The notes below the pieces were generated by a model. The model was not told the origin of the DNA. It made no database searches and worked only from the letters and a program-made list of their open reading frames with translations. Below are positions 1 to 10,101 of a stretch of 64,000 nucleotides of DNA, in pieces (positions within the stretch are counted from its first letter, which is position 1; each line of letters opens with the position of its first letter). The stretch is from positions 19,816,119 through 19,880,118 of the forward strand of contig CM077648.1 of the NCBI GenBank assembly GCA_039707465.1. Reading direction: 5' to 3'. The stretch is from Rhabdophis nuchalis (lineage: Eukaryota; Chordata; Lepidosauria; Squamata; Natricidae). Both the position numbers and the translations under genes were made by a program.

Positions 1-162
1 CTATGGTTTTTCAAGTGATGCTCCAGATGTTTTAGGGTTATTACTATTGGTACTATGCTTGCTTTCTTTTGTTACAGTTGTTCTACTTCTGTTTGTAGGT
101 CTTTGCATTTTTTTTCTCTTCTCTTCATTATGTATTACTACTAATAGTAGTAACTAACTACT

Positions 163-493
163 ACTACTACTAATAATAATAATAATAATTTTTATTTATA
201 ACCCGCTCTCTCTCCCCGAAGGGACTCGAGGCGGGGCACAGGGAATTAAAAAAGTTAGAAAAAATACAAAATTTAGAACAATAAACATACATAAATACTG
301 ACTAAAAGGCATATTAAACAGAAAACCCTGCGCTAAAATTCCCAAATATTTACTAAAAATCCCTAAACAATCAGAAGAGACTATCCTAGGCCGGCCAAGC
401 GAAAAAGATGTGTTTTTAGTTTCAGACGGAAGGAGCGGAGGTCCGTGGTAGTTCTAATATCGGGGGGAAGGTCGTTCCAGAGGGCTGGGCCTG
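163..493 (-). mobile_element. L2-type LINE 3' end
   Basis: Read on the minus strand, this is the last part of the L2 open frame and its 3' UTR, ending in an (ATT)n tail at about 163-190. The stretch with ccccgaagggactcgaggcg and the part encoding the LWNDLP-like C-terminus match the longer copy at 34424-36150. It is truncated at its 5' end near 493. Confidence 0.75.
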
Positions 494-1476
494 GAATGTT
501 ACTAACTACTAACATGTGTAGTTCTATTAGAAATATATGTTATCTACCTATATTATCTACCTAGTAATTCTGGTTATTATTACAGCTGGTCTATAAAATT
601 TCACATGGACTTTATAGGCACTTTGCAGTCCCTGGGAATCCCTGAGCTGGGATGGGCGTGGCTTGTGTGTGACGTATCTGGCCCGCAGGCCGCCAGTTTG
701 ACACTCCTGCTCTATATTTTCCGACAGTATATTCTTTTTCTTTCCTCTTTCTTTTGTCATTTAGTCAGTTTTCCATGATGGAGGAGGTGGCTGATGGAAT
801 AAGAAGACCTCATCCCTATCCTGTCGTCTCTTAGTTCTGATTTCAGTATAGTTTTAAAATCTTAATCTGTTTAGCTTTAATATTTTAGAATTATTTTTCT
901 ACTTGTTTTATCAGTTGTAAGCTGTCCAGATTTACCTTATAGGGAAGATGGGAGGCATATAAAATTAATTAATTAATTAATTAACATAAAACCACACATG
1001 TGGCTCTTTGCCTAGTCAAACAGGTTTCTGCTTGCCAACTGTGCAATCAAAGAGAATAGAGGCTGGGGAGAGAACAGCTGAGATGGATTAAGCACCCAAG
1101 CCTGGGCTGCATTTCATAACTGGTGAATAACTGATCACAGGTGCAGGCTTAGCCCAACATACGGCGTTCTGTTTTGTTAATGGAAACCCCCTTAGCAGCA
1201 GTACAGTAGTTTTACTGTCTGGTCACGTGATTTTCATTGGGGATTTTCATTGGAGATTTGGCCAGGTTGTAATAAGCCAACGTAAAATCATTGCAAATAG
1301 GCAAGCTCTAAACTATAGTTTTTTTCTTTACACAGGAACTTCCTACACAGGAAGGATTTAAAAAAAAAAAAGAATTATATATTCTTGATATATTAGTACA
1401 TATCAGAGTATATTGTGGAGGAAGGAGAAAGACGGTCAGAAGCATTTTATTAAAAAAACAGGCATGGTGGTATCTC

Positions 1477-1836
1477 CTGGGGTGTCAAACTCAAGGCCTG
1501 GGAGCTGAATCTGTGCTTAGATCTGGCCCGCAGGGCCACCCTGGAAACAGAAAAGGAACGGCCCACAGTGCCTCTGCCAATGAAAATGGAGCTTGGAAGG
1601 GCTACGGGCAGTGCTTCCAAACTCCATTTTCACTGGCGGAGGGTTGCCGGAAGCCATTGCAGGTGAAACTAAGCTCAGGAGCCTATTTTCTCTGGCAGAA
1701 TGCTTGGGCCTCCACAGGTGTCCCTGACAAGGGATGTCAAGCTGCCCACACCCACACTGCCTACGCCTATCCTGGCCCCCCAAGGTCAATCACAACCCTG
1801 ATGCGGCCCTCAATGAAATAGAATTTGACACCCCTG
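1477..1836. mobile_element. hAT-like MITE, 'tgtcaaactc' family
   Basis: The ends are inverted: the left end reads ctggggtgtcaaactc and the right end gaatttgacacccctg. Relatives in this window are at 32124-32495 and 39431-39788. No convincing 8-bp duplication is seen. The body carries only short frames that look accidental. Confidence 0.6.
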
Positions 1837-1915
1837 ATTTAAATGCAGTATTCTTTACAATGCTTGGACAAGTCTGACTATTATGCCTTTTCTTGTATGC
1901 ACCAACTCTTTAGAT

Positions 1916-2042
1916 CAGTGTTTCTGGCAGCTTCAAAATGTGTGGACTTCAACTTTCGGAATTCCCCAGTAAGCCATATGAGTGGGGAATTCTGGGAGTT
2001 GCAATCCACACAATCTTTAGTTGCCATTGTTGAGAAACACTG
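1916..2042. mobile_element. Foldback hAT MITE with perfect 8-bp duplication
   Basis: The element begins cagtgtttctggc and ends gagaaacactg. It is flanked by ctttagat at 1908-1915 and 2043-2050, a perfect 8-bp target duplication as expected for hAT transposition. The arms around the centre (ggaattcccca / tggggaattc) pair, so the whole unit folds as a long imperfect hairpin. Confidence 0.8.
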
Positions 2043-2097
2043 CTTTAGATACTTTAGAAACAGCTATCCCATCTTCTTCAGTTTTCTCTTCTCCAGA

Positions 2098-2535
2098 TTA
2101 TTTATTTATTTTATTTATTTTATTTTATTAAATTTATACCCCGCCCTTCTCCAAAAGGACCCAGAGCGGCGCACAGGAATTTAAAATACAATACAAAATC
2201 TAGTAATAAATTTAAAAAACTTATTTGATACCATCCTGCGCTAAAAACAAATTAAAATCCCCAAATTTAAAACTGTCTAAAATAGTCATTTGTGGAGGTT
2301 ACGCTAGGCCGGCTAAATGGAACAAATGTGTCTTTAAACACTGGCGGAAGAGGCGGAGGTCGGAGATGGTGCGAAGTTCAGGGGGTAGGTCGTTCCAAAG
2401 GGCAGGGCCCGCCACAGAAAAGGCTCTTCCCCTGGGTGTCACCAGTCGGCATTGTCCGGCCGACGGCACCCTGAGAAGGTCCTCTCTGTGGGAGCGTATC
2501 GGTCTAAGGGATGTATTAGACATACCTGGTTATTG
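2098..2535 (-). mobile_element. L2-type LINE 3' end
   Basis: A T-rich tail at 2098-2125 on the + strand is the tail of a minus-strand element. A minus-strand frame at 2299-2523 encodes the L2 C-terminus with RPIRSHRE and ALWNDLPPELR motifs, alignable with the copy at 34653. The element is 5' truncated near 2535. Confidence 0.8.
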
Positions 2536-4071
2536 ATTACTTTGGTTGCTCTCCTTTGAGCATGTTCTAGTTTGTCAATATTCTTTCTAAAATCTGATGT
2601 TCAGACTTATATGTACTAGCCCCCATTCACGCTCTCCGTCAGCCTCCAAGATTTGTCTCTTGCACACAGTGGTCTCCAGAAGAAACTAACATATTGTTAA
2701 TTTACAGCAATCTGGTGTTTCCATCAGGCAAAAGCAGTGCTTCTGGTTTTCTAGGGATAAAATAAACCAAGTACTTAGAGCACAGGAAATCTGATGTCGC
2801 TTCAGTAATTCTTTATAGGATTGATGAGATCCTGTGTTTAGATAAATCTAGGATATCTGATACTAGTTCTTTCTTTCTCCTTGCAGTGTAGAAAAGTGCA
2901 GAAGTAATAACAAAAGCCACTTCTACTTCTTTGTGCTTGGGATTCTTTATGTCTGAACAGTCCTTGCTACCCAGAGCTTCAGTCAAATTGTCTTGTTTTA
3001 TAGATAAGCATTTGTTTCATATTTTAATTCAAATTTCTGAGCTTTTCTTCACCAAAATCTCCATATGAACCTTTTACACACATCCTTGCAAACAGGACTT
3101 CATAGATTGAAAAGCAAGTGAAAAGATCTGACACATGTTTCTCTTCTGTCTAGAGCGAAGTACTATGAGCTAGTTAGTTGACACAGCACTTTTTTGTATG
3201 GCTTTAGAGTTCTTATTACAACCACCTCTTTTCTGAGTTTGTCGGGCTGTCTGCCAAAAGAGCAAAGGGATTCCACTGAATTCCTGTTAGAATATTAGGA
3301 AGCCAGGGTGCTTCTAGCATAACCAAACTTAACAGCTGCTCTGAATTTCTGAAAAGCAGAAATATTTGCACAGGTTGCGAGTGAATTTGGCAGATTACGT
3401 TGGGTGAATGCTCATTGTTCTTTCTTGTAGTCATTAAGATTTGCAATAAGGAAACATTTTCTGCCATTATAACAGATTCCACATTAAGCCAGTGGATTTA
3501 GGCTCCCTCCTCCTGATCCTGTTTCTCTATCTTGTCAATAAAATTACACATCCTGTTTCCTTACATTGAAATTAATAGCCTGTTGTGCTATCGTGAAAAG
3601 AATCCTCACAAATACAACAAAACCAGAAAACTGGGGACAATATTAAAACAAACCATCATAATCAGTACAGCACATCACACAGAAAAATGTTAACACAATA
3701 AGGGTTCTGTTATTAAATTAATCATCTGGGGAATTATTCATACAAGCTTAAAACTGCCTCCTGATGATGAACATCATAGGAACTCTCTGGAAAAATTGCC
3801 TTAACAAAGTAAACTCAGAATATGTTTCTCTGGTGGCTACTCTTCTCTAGATTTAGGATGGTGTCTAATATATGTTGTCTTTGTTTTTTGCAAGAGCTAT
3901 TTTAGTTAGTAGGCAAGTCTGAATTACATAAGAGTCTGGATTATAGATTATTTGCTACAGTCGGAGACCTGTCTATACTAAATTACAGATTAGTTATTGT
4001 TGCTCTGGGAAGTCACTTTCTAAAGAGTGCTTTAAATCTTATAGGACTTAAAAAGTGCCTAAGCTTGATTA

Positions 4072-4483
4072 CCGTATTTTTTGGACTATAAGGCACACCA
4101 GAGTATAAGAGGCACCAAGATTTTGAACATGCAAATTAAAAAAAGTTTTTGCACTCTGCAGACCTCCCAAAAACGGTCCATTTTTCACAAAAATGGGTCC
4201 ATTTTTTTGTCAACAACAACAAAAGGCTGTCATAGCCTTTAGGAGACTGCTCTTGAAGGCTATGGGGGGGCAAAAATGAGCAAAAAACGGCCCGTTTTTA
4301 GATCACTTTTGCCCTCCCCAGCCCCTCGGAGCACTCTGGAAGCCTCCTAAAGGCAATGCATGGACATTTTGCAAAGGGGTGGGGTTTCAGGAGGCCAAAA
4401 TTGATGTATTCTGTGTATAAGACTGATTGAATATCCAGATATTCACCCTCTTAAAGGTGCGCCTTATACTCCAAAAAATACAG
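4072..4483. mobile_element. TA-flanked MITE, 'tataaggc' family
   Basis: The left end reads ccgtattttttggactataa and the right end is its near inverse, ending tactccaaaaaatacag. TA lies on both sides (4070-4071 and 4484-4485), suggesting a Tc1/mariner-type integration. The body resembles the MITE split at about 8012-10289. No coding capacity is seen. Confidence 0.75.
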
Positions 4484-5319
4484 TAGTTTGGGTTCCTGAA
4501 TGTTTGTGGTGATTGTGTGGGGGAGAGATACTTATGTACAAGATAAATTGAATTTTCTTGTTCTATAAATTTCAGAAAAGTGAGAAAATACATATTTTTA
4601 AAAGGCATGTACATGGCTGGCCTTTTTTATTCTTCATTATTATTATTATTTTAATATTTTTTTTATTTCACTTCGCCAGATGTCTGAAACTTCTGCCTAG
4701 AACATTTGTAAAAAGTCACTCTTCTGTCCATGAATAACAATGTTAGTCACAATCCCAGTTTTGTGCTTATTTGCTGAAAATTGAGCTTTAGTTTTAAAAG
4801 GCTCTGTTCCACTGACCCAAAAAGCTAACATCTATTGATGTTAAATTCTTCTTTGTAAGTTGGAATTTAAAATGCCCTAATGCAAAAATTAATTCATTGC
4901 AGGTTATTGTGTGTGAGAGAGGTTTTCTAAAAGAAGTACTATATTTAAAAAATTCTTAGAGAGCTGAAATAACTGAAGTTACTTATCCCAATAAGAAATC
5001 TGCTTGTCCTAATGTGTAAGTCGCCTACTTTTCTGGTTAAGACAACATACAAGTTTGTTAAGTAAATACATTTTCTATATCTAAAATAAGATTTTCAAAT
5101 TTGTAACTGTTAATATATTTGCTCTCCACTGGGCTAAAGAACTAGAGGGTGGGGGGAATCCATCTGTCATATGTATTGATGGGAGACTCTACAAAAATTC
5201 TTACTATACAATATTTAGAAAGTTAAAGTCAAATATTTTGAAAGCAAAACCTTTCACCCCCAGTTAGTTTCATAAGTAGTTGCTTGAAGAAAGCTAAAAT
5301 GAATATGCGAATGCAGGTA

Positions 5320-5527
5320 GACATCAATTGGGAGCCACAACTTGGTCGTTAAGCAAATTAGTTACTAAGTGAAGCAGAGGTTCGGCTTACAATCTTCAGT
5401 TTTCCTTTGCTTTGCAGACCTGCAGTGGTCATAAAGGCAAGGAATGGTCGTACACTTACATTTTTATCCCTGTGGTAACTGCAAATAGTCACTAAACAAG
5501 GCAGTTGCTAAATGTGGACTATCTGTA
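5320..5527. mobile_element. Degenerate 'gttaagtga' interspersed repeat
   Basis: This AT-rich repeat is recognised by phrases shared with better copies in the window, such as tcgttaagcaaatt, cagttgctaaatg and ggactatctg. Copies are at 12208-12533, 18689-19045, 36908-37845 and 40253-40634. It is probably an old non-autonomous DNA transposon, and this copy is eroded. Confidence 0.5.
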
Positions 5528-5784
5528 TTTTACATTGAAGATGTTTGTATCTGAAGAGCATTCATATATGCAGTCAACCATTGCCTTAAGTCTAGAACGT
5601 TCGTCATCATGTTCACCTGCTTTAGGTTTAATGCTGCTGCATAGTTTCTACTACAATTTGGTAGATCACGGTGCAGTTCCTGGTTGCAAAAGGCCCCAAA
5701 CACCTTCCATCAGTGCTAGCCACAGGCTTTGAAATGCAAACTTGGAAACTTCTTTAGCTTCCCCTTTATAACAACTGATCAGGT

Positions 5785-6062
5785 CAGTTTTGGGTTCCGG
5801 ATCCCGGTGCAACCGGTACGGTGCAACAAGGCTCGGCATCATCCATATGAATGCGCACAGCACGCACATGCATCCTGCCCTCCAGCAACGCCTCCGTGAC
5901 ACTCCCAGCTGCTCGGCGGAGCGTTGCGTAGGCGCTGTACGTGCTGTGCGCGGAAGTGCTGAAGAGTTTAAATACAGGTAAGGACGATGGGCAGGCAGGT
6001 GGGTGCTCCGGGCAGGCACTGGTACACCCGTACCAGGGTGTACCGCCGGCAACCCACCACTG
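5785..6062. mobile_element. hAT MITE, 'ccggtt' family, perfect 8-bp duplication
   Basis: The left end is cagttttgggttccgg and the right end ggcaacccaccactg. The flanks gatcaggt at 5777-5784 and 6063-6070 are identical. The family has accggt-rich sub-ends and a CpG-rich core with ATGCGCA-like words. Other copies are at 14109, 15543, 23178, 46271 and 47108. Confidence 0.85.
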
Positions 6063-6074
6063 GATCAGGTAGTC

Positions 6075-6300
6075 TATTGGAATAGCAATTAGCATTTAGG
6101 CTTATATACTGCTTCTCAATGCTTTGCAGCCCTCTCTAAGCAGTTTACAGAGTCAGCATATTGCCCCCAACAATTTGGGTCCCCATTTTACCCACCTCGG
6201 ATGCATGGACGGCTGAGTCAACCTTGAGCCTGGTGAGATTCGATCTGCCAAACTGCTGGCAGCCAGAAGTCAGCAGAAATAGCCTATAGAACTGCTTTCT
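6075..6300 (-). mobile_element. tRNA-derived SINE, minus orientation
   Basis: On the minus strand a B-box-like agatcgaatct is followed by the conserved tail of a squamate tRNA SINE (gaggtgggtaaaatgggg, then tgggggcaatatgctgac). The same family occurs at 39010-39250. The copy is diverged in its tRNA head. Confidence 0.6.
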
Positions 6301-6757
6301 AAGCTGTGCACCACCATGACACTTCTTTGAGAACTATTTAAATTTAATTCACTTTTTTGCAACATATAGAATTTTTGTTCTATATAATTGATAATATCTC
6401 TGCACTCAGCTTTAAGAATTTGGGTAGTGTAAACAATGACGTATGAAAAAGCCATTAATATCATAAACGTCAAGGATGCCAGAGTCAAACGTGGGGAGGG
6501 ATCTTTAATAAGGAATGTTTCTCAAATACAGTTATAATGATGGGTAAAATTTTATATGATCAATAGTAAAGAAAATACAAATTTAAAATAAATGTTCATG
6601 TTGTTATGAATTAGAAAAAGTTACAGTATTTCAACAGTGAGTACATCTAACAGTTGTGTGTCCTTCATGACCTAAATTTTGACATCTTCCAGAACTCTGG
6701 ACTGCCCACTCAAAATTCTTAGTCTTATTTGCATTGTTGTTTTCTTTTCCTGTGCAG

Positions 6758-6917
6758 CAAACTTCCTAGACAGCAGGCCCTTAAGGAATTCTGGGAAAGG
6801 AAACATTGATCCTAGGAAAGAAGATGGGGGGAGCACAGCAGCTGCTCCTACCCAGAAGAAGCTGTGGTGTCACTGTCATCACTACTGTCCTGAAAATTCA
6901 AAAAACAACACTTGCAG
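6758..6917 (+). CDS. BMPR1B: BMPR1B coding exon: N-terminal ectodomain (first visible)
   Basis: This exon gives residues 1-53 of the visible product plus two bases of codon 54. BMPR1B is a type I serine/threonine kinase receptor of the plasma membrane that binds BMP and GDF ligands and phosphorylates SMAD1/5/8. The acceptor is tgtgcag and the donor cag|gttggt. It carries four of the ten ectodomain cysteines in CHCHHYCPENSKNNTC. The first residues, ANFLDS, align with ANFLDN of the long human N-terminal isoform. Human and chicken have a methionine two residues on, used as a start; here that codon is AGG (6774-6776), giving FLDSRPLR. Translation must therefore start in an upstream exon, since this exon opens at phase 1 and has no in-frame ATG. 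An open frame continues upstream across the acceptor, but it is intron polypyrimidine tract and has no ATG. Confidence 0.93.
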
Positions 6918-7410
6918 GTTGGTGGGGAAATCTTCACACAATATGCAATTTACATAATTTGCTGCATCTGTGATTTAAATTGGTATCATGTCCCTTTGAC
7001 TTAAAGGCTTTTAAAAGGTTAAACCAAATCATGAGAAATGCATCTGTAAATGATTGTTAATTTTGTTACCCAAATAAATACTGAGATTTTAGGACCAGTA
7101 AATATCAGTTGCTAAAGAAAGGGAAGGAAAATTTTGTCTAACTGTTGTTTAACTCATGTTCCTGCTTAACATAGCTGATGGTGGCAACCTTTGTGCAGGT
7201 TCTTTTTTTCTCCTTTTAATCTCCTTTTCCTATATTGGTATTCTTTTCTGGATAATGCTTTTTACATTTCTGAAAATACAGAAATATTATAGTCTTGGCA
7301 GAAAAAGAAGGCAAATGTCTTTCCAGATGGTGTTGATTCTGTTAACCTTTCTAACTTTATATTTGGTATTTGGAGTTAATACTGATTAATACACAACAAA
7401 ATATTAAGTA

Positions 7411-7888
7411 CAGTGGTACCTCGGATCACGAACTTAATTCGTGAAATGACTCTGGTCGCGATCCGATTTGGTTGTGATGCGAGGCACAATTTCCCATAGG
7501 GTTCAATGTAAATCCGATTAATCCGTTCCGACCTTGTTTTTTGGTTGTGATGCGAGGCACAGTTTCCCACAGGGTTCAATGTAAAGCCGGTTAATCCGTT
7601 CTGACTTTGTTTTTAAAATGTCCGCGGCTCCGGTTCGTGAAGCGAAATGGAGGTCGTGAATCCGGGCATTTTTACGAACTTTTCTGGTCGTGATGCGAGG
7701 GCAGAGTTCGTGATGCGAGGCAGAGTTCGTGAAGTGAGGCGGAGTTCGTGCAGCGGAGCATTTTTTACGAACTTTTCCGTTCGTGCAGCGAAACGGTGTT
7801 CGTGAACCGGGGCACATTTTTTGGGAAATTTTTGGTCGTGAAGCGAATTGGACATGATGAGAGGCGTTCGTGGTCCGAGGTACCACTG
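7411..7888. mobile_element. TA-flanked MITE with internal tandem units
   Basis: The inverted ends cagtggtacctcgg... and ...ccgaggtaccactg lie between TA dinucleotides at 7409-7410 and 7889-7890. Length is 478 bp. The interior holds a roughly 73-bp unit repeated twice in tandem (about 7469-7541 and 7542-7613, starting ggttgtgatgcgaggcac), then many short variants of ttcgtgatgcgagg. The overlapping open frames are products of the repeats and are not genes. Confidence 0.8.
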
Positions 7889-8118
7889 TATATTTGTTCT
7901 GTGCCAACACATTTTTCTACAAGTCTCAGGCCCAGAGAAACCCAAGTCACACATGGAGTTGACACTGATTTAAGGAGAATTGTTCTGGATAGAATAAGAA
8001 GGCAAAAGGTACATACTTTTCGGAGTATAAGATGCATTCCCCTCCCCCCAAAAGAGGGTGGAAATCTCAGTGCGTCTTATACACCCAATATGACCATTTT
8101 TGGCCTCCCAAAACTCTA

Positions 8119-8132
8119 CCCCGCGGGTTCTG
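8119..8132. repeat. Left target-site duplication of the half-L1
   Basis: ccccgcgggttctg here is identical to 10102-10115. The pair brackets a 1,969-bp insertion and marks it as a single target-primed reverse transcription event. Confidence 0.9.
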
Positions 8133-10101
8133 GTTTTTTTTTTTTATATATTGAAAAAGTTTTATTGGTTTTTACAATTTTTTCAGTAGGGTAGGGTAAG
8201 GGATACAAAGAAATTTTTAGAGCTTTCGCGTCGAAGTCATTGGCCCTTCCGGGGCTTCATAAATTGGTAACAAAAAGCATTTTCCATAAAACTACAAGGT
8301 GAAAACAAGTACAAATTTCTAAATTCTCAGTTCAATGCTGTCAGTCATTTGCAAAAATCCAGATACACATGTTATACAATATTACTCAAAAATCAAGGCA
8401 AAGTTATTTTTTGGATCTAAGTCTCTTGGCAATTGTGTCTTCTATCTCTCCTTCCAGGCCACCAGCGGGCGGGGCCGTGGCCCCCCCTGCCCCCCTGGAT
8501 CTTCCCCCAGGAAAGAGGAATGTTTTTTAAAAAAGGCTTCCGCCTCAGCAACTGTTTTAATCCTAACCCTTCCTCCTTTCCAGAACACCAGCATCCCTTC
8601 AGGCATCGCCCACTTGAACCAGATCCCGTGATCAAACAATTTTTTGGATAAGAAGGAGTACCTCCTTCTCATCTCCCTAATCTTTTTTGGGATCTGCTTC
8701 AAGATGACAACCTCCTTTTGTTGGTAAATTAACGGTCTCCCTCTTTGCGCCTTCAAAATTCCCTCTCTGGTTGACCTTCTAACAAATTTAACATGTATCT
8801 CTCTGAGTACTTCATTTATCCTGGCATATGCAGAATTTATTCTGTAAACTAGGTCAATGTCCCCTCTGATCTCATCCTTAGGTTTATGTAAATAATCTGC
8901 TAAAATTGTGCTCATGAGTTCAGGGAGACATTCACCAGGTTCCTCAGAAATGTTCTGAAATCTTAAAAAATATGTCATCCTTTCAAAATCAATCCTAGAC
9001 ACATGCCCAGTTAATTCTACAACCTCACTGGTAACCTTTTTAAACTCTCCCTTTGCCCCCACCAGCCCCCCTTCCAACTCTTCAGTCTTCTGTGTGTTCT
9101 CTTGCACTTGCTTCCGCGTTTCCAGAAGTTCCTTCTTAAAGTTACTATTTTCTTCTCTCTGGGCCTTGATTTCTTGCACCAAAGTTTGTATCACAGATTC
9201 CAGAGAAGCCATCCTTTGTTCTAAACCTGCCAGTTCCAATTTTTGTGCCATAATTAGCTGTTAAAGTCAGTGCCACTAAAATGGCGTTTTTTGGGTGGGG
9301 TCGTTGAGGCAAATCAGGAAATGAAAGGGTTGTAAAAAGTTCAGGAACCAGAAGAGAAACACTTTTCCAAATCAATAAGTATAATAGCGAAGGCACTCCA
9401 GAAAAGGAATCACTTAATCCCAAAAAAAATTTCTTCATTAATAGCAAGAGGAAGTCCAAATCACAAAAAGATGCTGGTAATTTTCCATAAGTAAGATAGT
9501 CATTCAGGAACAAAGGGGAGCCATCTTCCACCGCCCAAGCTCAGAGCCAGAAGGGGAGAGTGGTAAAAGAAAAATTGTTTCAAGCCAGCCAGACCTAGAT
9601 ACATTGTTAAAAGATAAGCCGCAGATCACTTTCCCTTGTTTCAAAACAGTCCGGGTTAAGGATATCCGCTTCCTCGCAACGAGGAGCCATTTCCAAGCGC
9701 CGCTTTAAGTCCAAGGGGGGGTTCAACAAGCAAACACCCCCCTCCAAGTTCTTTCAGCCCAGGCTGACAGCAAAAAAATGTTTAAAATCACTCACTCTCC
9801 ACCTCGCAGCCAAAGCCCCGGGGAGCCTTCTGATTCGAACGGCCAGCTCTCTCCATGTTCACGAAGCGATGCCGTCCACCGTTGGCGAAGGGGAAACCCC
9901 CCGCAGCATGTCCTCCTACACCTAAGCCGAAGACAAGGGTCGCTTACCCGCTGCCGCGGTGGGAGAGCAACCCAGGCAAGCCGGCTTTGCGGGAGACCCC
10001 CAAGAAGGGGCGTCTCGCCCCCGTGGGGGGGCAGGAAAAGAAACAAAGCGGCGAGCGAGCCCTAGGCTCGCCCGTCGCCGCTGGAAGCCGGAACCGGAAG
10101 T
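8133..10101 (-). mobile_element. Half-L1: L1 with ORF1 only, full insertion
   Basis: Read on the minus strand, the element starts at 10101 with a GC- and CpG-rich 5' region of about 850 bp. One complete ORF1 (9251-8442) and about 300 bp of 3' sequence follow, with a polyadenylation signal (ccaataaa at about 8161-8168) and an A-tail at about 8133-8145. There is no room for ORF2 and no reverse transcriptase sequence. Perfect 14-bp duplications show that the 1,969-bp unit inserted in this form and did not lose ORF2 later at this site. Organisation resembles the HAL1 'half-L1' elements known from mammals. The alternative is a one-off insertion of an internally deleted or spliced L1 RNA. Confidence 0.8.
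8442..9251 (-). CDS. L1 ORF1 protein (transposase_22-like), intact, 269 aa
   Basis: This minus-strand frame runs from ATG at 9251-9249 to TAG at 8444-8442. L1 ORF1 protein is an RNA-binding trimeric chaperone that coats L1 RNA. Residues about 1-85 form a heptad-rich coiled coil (LELAGLEQRMASLESVIQTL and on). Residues about 95-170 look like the RRM domain, including DLVYRINSAYARINEVLREI and VKFVRRSTREGILKAQRG. Residues about 175-250 look like the C-terminal domain with FKWAMPEGMLVFWKGGRVRI. A Gly/Pro/Arg-rich tail ends the protein. It is somewhat shorter than human ORF1p (338 aa), mainly in the N-terminal part. No frameshift or stop is present, which suggests a young insertion. It lies antisense in a BMPR1B intron and is not a host gene. 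Confidence 0.85.
   Translation of the reverse strand: MAQKLELAGLEQRMASLESVIQTLVQEIKAQREENSNFKKELLETRKQVQENTQKTEELEGGLVGAKGEFKKVTSEVVELTGHVSRIDFERMTYFLRFQNISEEPGECLPELMSTILADYLHKPKDEIRGDIDLVYRINSAYARINEVLREIHVKFVRRSTREGILKAQRGRPLIYQQKEVVILKQIPKKIREMRRRYSFLSKKLFDHGIWFKWAMPEGMLVFWKGGRVRIKTVAEAEAFFKKHSSFLGEDPGGQGGPRPRPLVAWKER

Larger units (their letters stand above)
1..6757 (+). other. BMPR1B: Presumed BMPR1B intron upstream of the first visible exon
   Basis: No coding exon was recognised before 6758. The exon at 6758 starts in the middle of a codon, so at least one coding exon lies 5' of it; I did not find a signal-peptide exon here, and it is probably outside the window. Recognised content is two L2 3' fragments, several hAT-type MITEs, one TA-flanked MITE and a tRNA-type SINE. 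The stretches 510-1470, 2540-4070 and 4490-5310 show nothing I recognise beyond short A/T runs. Confidence 0.6.

Noticed and set aside
6679..6957. A 92-codon plus-strand frame with a hydrophobic N-terminus before the ectodomain exon, looking like a signal peptide
   Set aside because: It has no ATG, and the hydrophobic residues come from the intron polypyrimidine tract. The acceptor at 6757 and the phase match to other BMPR1B genes show the exon starts at 6758.
7518..8194. Several overlapping frames on both strands
   Set aside because: They arise from tandem units in the MITE at 7411-7888.
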